Part shown: positions 6,090 through 8,613 of the stretch, piece by piece
Layout of the letters: the number at the start of each line of letters is the position of its first letter
Position numbering within the stretch: position 1 is the stretch's first letter
Assembly: GCA_003663355.1 (NCBI GenBank)
Contig: QMZV01000030.1
Location: forward strand, 1-8,613
Direction: 5' to 3'
From: Candidatus Aenigmatarchaeota archaeon
GTDB lineage: Archaea > Aenigmatarchaeota > Aenigmatarchaeia > QMZS01
DNA length: 8,613 nucleotides
Made by a program: the position numbers and the translations under genes
The notes under the pieces: model-generated
The model's database searches: none
What the model was told of the DNA's origin: nothing
Seen by the model: only the letters and a program-made list of their open reading frames with translations

Positions 6090-7878
6090 TTATCCAATAT
6101 TATTCTTAATAATTTATATAATTGTTGGTGTTTATGTTCAATATAATGGAATAATAAAATTTAATTCTTTGCCTTCTCCTATTTACGGAGGAGATTACTA
6201 TTACCAAATGGGTTCCATAATTCATGTGATAGAGGGGGGCAATCCTCTAGAAAGTTCATCTATTCAAAATACAATTCCTGGATACTTACCACTGTATTCT
6301 TATCTATGTGCACATTTTTGCAATATTTTCAATTTTAATGCATTATCTTGTATGTTCTATTTCTCTTTATTTTTGTTTATTATTTCCTCTTTCCTCTATT
6401 TTTTCACATTTAAAATAATTTTTAATAATAATTCTACAGCTGTATTAGGATCTATAATAGCTAATAACTTAACAACTTATCCGATATTAAAATATACACC
6501 TTTTACTCATCAAATAATGCTTCCATTATTCATTCTATTTTTGTACTTATCTTATAAGGAAAAGAAATTATCTTTCTATTTGCTATTGGGACTTACTTAC
6601 GGTTTCTTGGCGATTTCTCATACCGTTTGCTTTGTTGGAGCTACAATAATTTTACTAATATTTTTTCTTTCAGAAATTATCAGTTTCAAAAAAACAAAAA
6701 TAATTTTTAAAATTTATAAGTCCACTTTAAAAAATTATTTTATCTTATTCTTGGCAGCCTTGCCGATATCCATGTTATATTGGTACAAACCTTTATTTCT
6801 GTACCATTTAAATACAAAAACCGATATTGTTCACTGGGCTGGTGCAGGAGCTTTATATAAATTAGATGTCCAAATAGATTTTCTGTTGAATTCAATTAAA
6901 CAATATTTATTCAATTTTAACACTTTATTTTTCAGTATAGTCACCATACTTACTTGGATAGGAATTTATATTTTTTATAAAAAAGAAAGTGAGACAAAAA
7001 AATTTATACTGCTCTTTTTGTTAGGTTCTGTGACAGCAACATATTCTTATTTTATTACAGAACCGTTATTTAATATAAATTTTGTTCCAAATTATATGAG
7101 CTATTTTTATTTATCTTCTTCTCTAATTTTGCTTTTATTGTTCGGAATAAAAAATTTAGATCTCAAAAATTTTTATAAGCAATTAATATTTCTCATATTA
7201 TTCATTACGCTTTCCGCTTATTCTGTTTTGGCATTCAACAATTATATAGATAACGATAAATGGGCAAATGTCGGAAAAAATAAATTACCTGAACGCTATT
7301 TATCTGTGCAAAATTATTTACTTAATTATACTAATGTAAATGATGTCATTTTGTCTACAAAAGAATTAAGTTTTGTTTTAAATTCGCTGAGCGGAAGAAA
7401 ATTAGTCACCAATAGATGGAGCCAGCAGAACAATCCCTATATAGATTTTGCTCAGAGAGATTTAGATGCAGCTATCCTTTTGTATAGCAATAATACCAAA
7501 AAAATTAAAGAACTGATAAAAAAATACAATATCTCTTACTTTTATTGGGATTATTATTGGGTGAATTCGGAATTTACTTTTAACAATAAAGGCGAAATTG
7601 TAAATATATTTGATCCTTTAATTGTTTTCAATGAAAAAAAGTATAAAGATGAATTAGATAAGCACAATATAAAATACTTTCAATTAAATTGGTGGGTGGA
7701 TCCAGCAATAAAAGGAAAAAATTTCCCAAAATATGATATTTTGATAATCTCTCCAGAAAATTATAGAAATTCTACTCATCCTTGGAGTTATGCTTTTGAT
7801 AAGTATATTGAGGAAGTATGGAACTTTACCAAAAATGGAAACAAAATGGCAGCGTTATATAGAATAAAAATAACTTAA
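6028..7878 (+). CDS. multi-spanning GT-C superfamily membrane protein (STT3/PMT-like, hypothetical)
   Basis: About 616 residues. There is one hydrophobic helix near residues 20-38, then an external loop with SPIYGGDYYYQMG (Asp56), then roughly ten further membrane segments to about residue 405 and a soluble C-terminal part of some 200 residues. An acidic residue in the first external loop, followed by a helix rich in Tyr and His-like positions, is the layout of GT-C enzymes, which use polyprenyl-phosphate sugars on the outer face of the membrane; the loop recalls DxYYHxR of STT3/AglB. The WWDYG motif of oligosaccharyltransferases is absent, so a protein glycosyltransferase of another kind or a glycan-chain enzyme is more likely. 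ATG 6028 has AAGGA at 6013-6017 but overlaps asnB by 62 nt; TTG 6082, overlapping by 8 nt, would begin right before the first membrane helix and is a serious alternative. Confidence 0.8.
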   Translation: MRDKFGTLFAGLNGKKFILSNYPILFLIIYIIVGVYVQYNGIIKFNSLPSPIYGGDYYYQMGSIIHVIEGGNPLESSSIQNTIPGYLPLYSYLCAHFCNIFNFNALSCMFYFSLFLFIISSFLYFFTFKIIFNNNSTAVLGSIIANNLTTYPILKYTPFTHQIMLPLFILFLYLSYKEKKLSFYLLLGLTYGFLAISHTVCFVGATIILLIFFLSEIISFKKTKIIFKIYKSTLKNYFILFLAALPISMLYWYKPLFLYHLNTKTDIVHWAGAGALYKLDVQIDFLLNSIKQYLFNFNTLFFSIVTILTWIGIYIFYKKESETKKFILLFLLGSVTATYSYFITEPLFNINFVPNYMSYFYLSSSLILLLLFGIKNLDLKNFYKQLIFLILFITLSAYSVLAFNNYIDNDKWANVGKNKLPERYLSVQNYLLNYTNVNDVILSTKELSFVLNSLSGRKLVTNRWSQQNNPYIDFAQRDLDAAILLYSNNTKKIKELIKKYNISYFYWDYYWVNSEFTFNNKGEIVNIFDPLIVFNEKKYKDELDKHNIKYFQLNWWVDPAIKGKNFPKYDILIISPENYRNSTHPWSYAFDKYIEEVWNFTKNGNKMAALYRIKIT

Positions 7879-7883
7879 TAATA

Positions 7884-8613
7884 ATGAAAATAAGTGCAGT
7901 TTTGCCTATTTATAATGAAGAAAAAGTTGTTGGAGAGATAATAAAGAGGTTGGATAAAATTTTCAAAGAACTAATAAAAAACAAAAAAGCAGAAGATTAT
8001 GAGATAATTGCTGTAGATGATGGAAGCACTGACAATACAAGAGAAATACTTAAAAAAATAAAAATTGAAAAATTAAAAATAATAACTCATAAACAAAACA
8101 TAGGTTATGGTAGAGCAATAAAAACAGGAATAAAAAATTCAAAATTTGATTTGATATTTATAGTAGATTGCGACAACACCTATCCGATAGAAGAAATACC
8201 AAATCTAATTGAGTATTGTAATGAGTACGATATGGTTATTGGCGCAAGAATAAAAAAAGGAGCTAAAATACCTTTCCTCAGAAAATTTCCGAAATGGCTG
8301 CTAAACAAATATGCTTCCTTTTTAAGTGGATACAAAATTCCAGATTTAAACTCTGGAATGAGATTTTTTAAGAAAGAATTAAGTTTAAAATACTGGAAAT
8401 TATATCCAAATAAATTTTCATTTACTTCTGTTCTTACAATGGCTTCCATTTTAGATGGCTACAATATTATCTTTATTCCAATAGATTACTATAAAAGAGA
8501 AGGAAAATCATCTATAAATCCGATAAAAGACACAATAAGATTTTTCTCCCTTGTTTCAAGAATGACTTTTTATTTTAATCCGTTAAAACCTTTTTTCTTA
8601 TTAGGAATAATAA
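7884..8613 (+). CDS. GT2-family glycosyltransferase, dolichol/polyprenyl-phosphate mannosyltransferase-like (3' end beyond window)
   Basis: Open from ATG 7884 to the right edge without a stop; 243 residues are visible. It starts MKISAVLPIYNEEKVV, has VDDGSTDNT (Asp45, Asp46) and VDCDNTYP with the metal-binding pair Asp95/Asp97, then GARIKKG, IPDLNSGMRFFKKE and GKSSINPIKD, the standard series of the DPM1/GtrB branch of GT2. That branch transfers a sugar from a nucleotide to dolichol or undecaprenyl phosphate on the cytoplasmic face. The visible sequence ends in FFLLGII, which may begin one of the C-terminal membrane helices found in longer members. It would make the lipid-linked donor for the GT-C protein encoded five bases upstream, a classic pairing. 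The five-base spacer has no Shine-Dalgarno; coupling to the preceding stop is likely. Confidence 0.92.
   Translation, partial: MKISAVLPIYNEEKVVGEIIKRLDKIFKELIKNKKAEDYEIIAVDDGSTDNTREILKKIKIEKLKIITHKQNIGYGRAIKTGIKNSKFDLIFIVDCDNTYPIEEIPNLIEYCNEYDMVIGARIKKGAKIPFLRKFPKWLLNKYASFLSGYKIPDLNSGMRFFKKELSLKYWKLYPNKFSFTSVLTMASILDGYNIIFIPIDYYKREGKSSINPIKDTIRFFSLVSRMTFYFNPLKPFFLLGII

Noticed and set aside
7543..7560. YWDYYW in the GT-C protein (residues 506-511), resembling the WWDYG signature of STT3/AglB.
   Set aside because: It lies late in the soluble domain, after the KELIKKYNIS helix, whereas WWDYG sits at the beginning of that domain and is followed by Gly. It looks like a chance aromatic run.
8180..8449. 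Minus-strand open frame of 89 codons at the right end.
   Set aside because: It is the shadow of the GT2 gene, which is open on the plus strand through the window edge with all family motifs.

Overview
This AT-rich window carries part of a cell-surface glycan or glycoprotein assembly locus. Gene content and style suggest a DPANN-type archaeon: a dolichol-phosphate-mannose-synthase-like GT2, an STT3-like GT-C membrane protein, a stand-alone HldE/RibL-type nucleotidyltransferase, several genes with no clear Shine-Dalgarno, and TATA-like AT boxes. A candidate-phyla (CPR) bacterium has similar gene sets and cannot be excluded, because no rRNA, tRNA or lineage marker is present.

Layout. Positions 1-210 hold debris: the 3' tail of a first AlbA_2/Schlafen-type regulator gene, followed by only the first dozen or so codons of an NAD-dependent epimerase. 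Positions 250-2581 repeat that arrangement intact: a complete AlbA_2-ATPase-like regulator whose tail overlaps a complete epimerase gene. The two regulator-tail/epimerase-start junctions are recognisably homologous. Both tails contain short tandem repeats of exactly 11 bp, with a different repeat sequence in each tract. A convergent nucleotidyltransferase gene (2596-3009, minus) closes this part, with a small candidate bidirectional terminator between it and the epimerase.

From 3074 to the right edge everything is on the plus strand and tightly packed, like one operon: a GT4 glycosyltransferase split by a -1 frameshift at an A-AAA-AAG run, an AsnB-type glutamine-dependent amidotransferase, a multi-spanning GT-C family protein, and a GT2 enzyme cut by the window end.

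Inferred working model: the epimerase and nucleotidyltransferase prepare activated sugars or related precursors. GT4 and GT2 build a lipid-linked glycan on the cytoplasmic face. AsnB may amidate an acidic sugar. The GT-C protein acts on the outer face using a polyprenyl-linked donor. The regulator-like AlbA_2 gene and its duplicated, repeat-bearing junction are the least ordinary part of the window.
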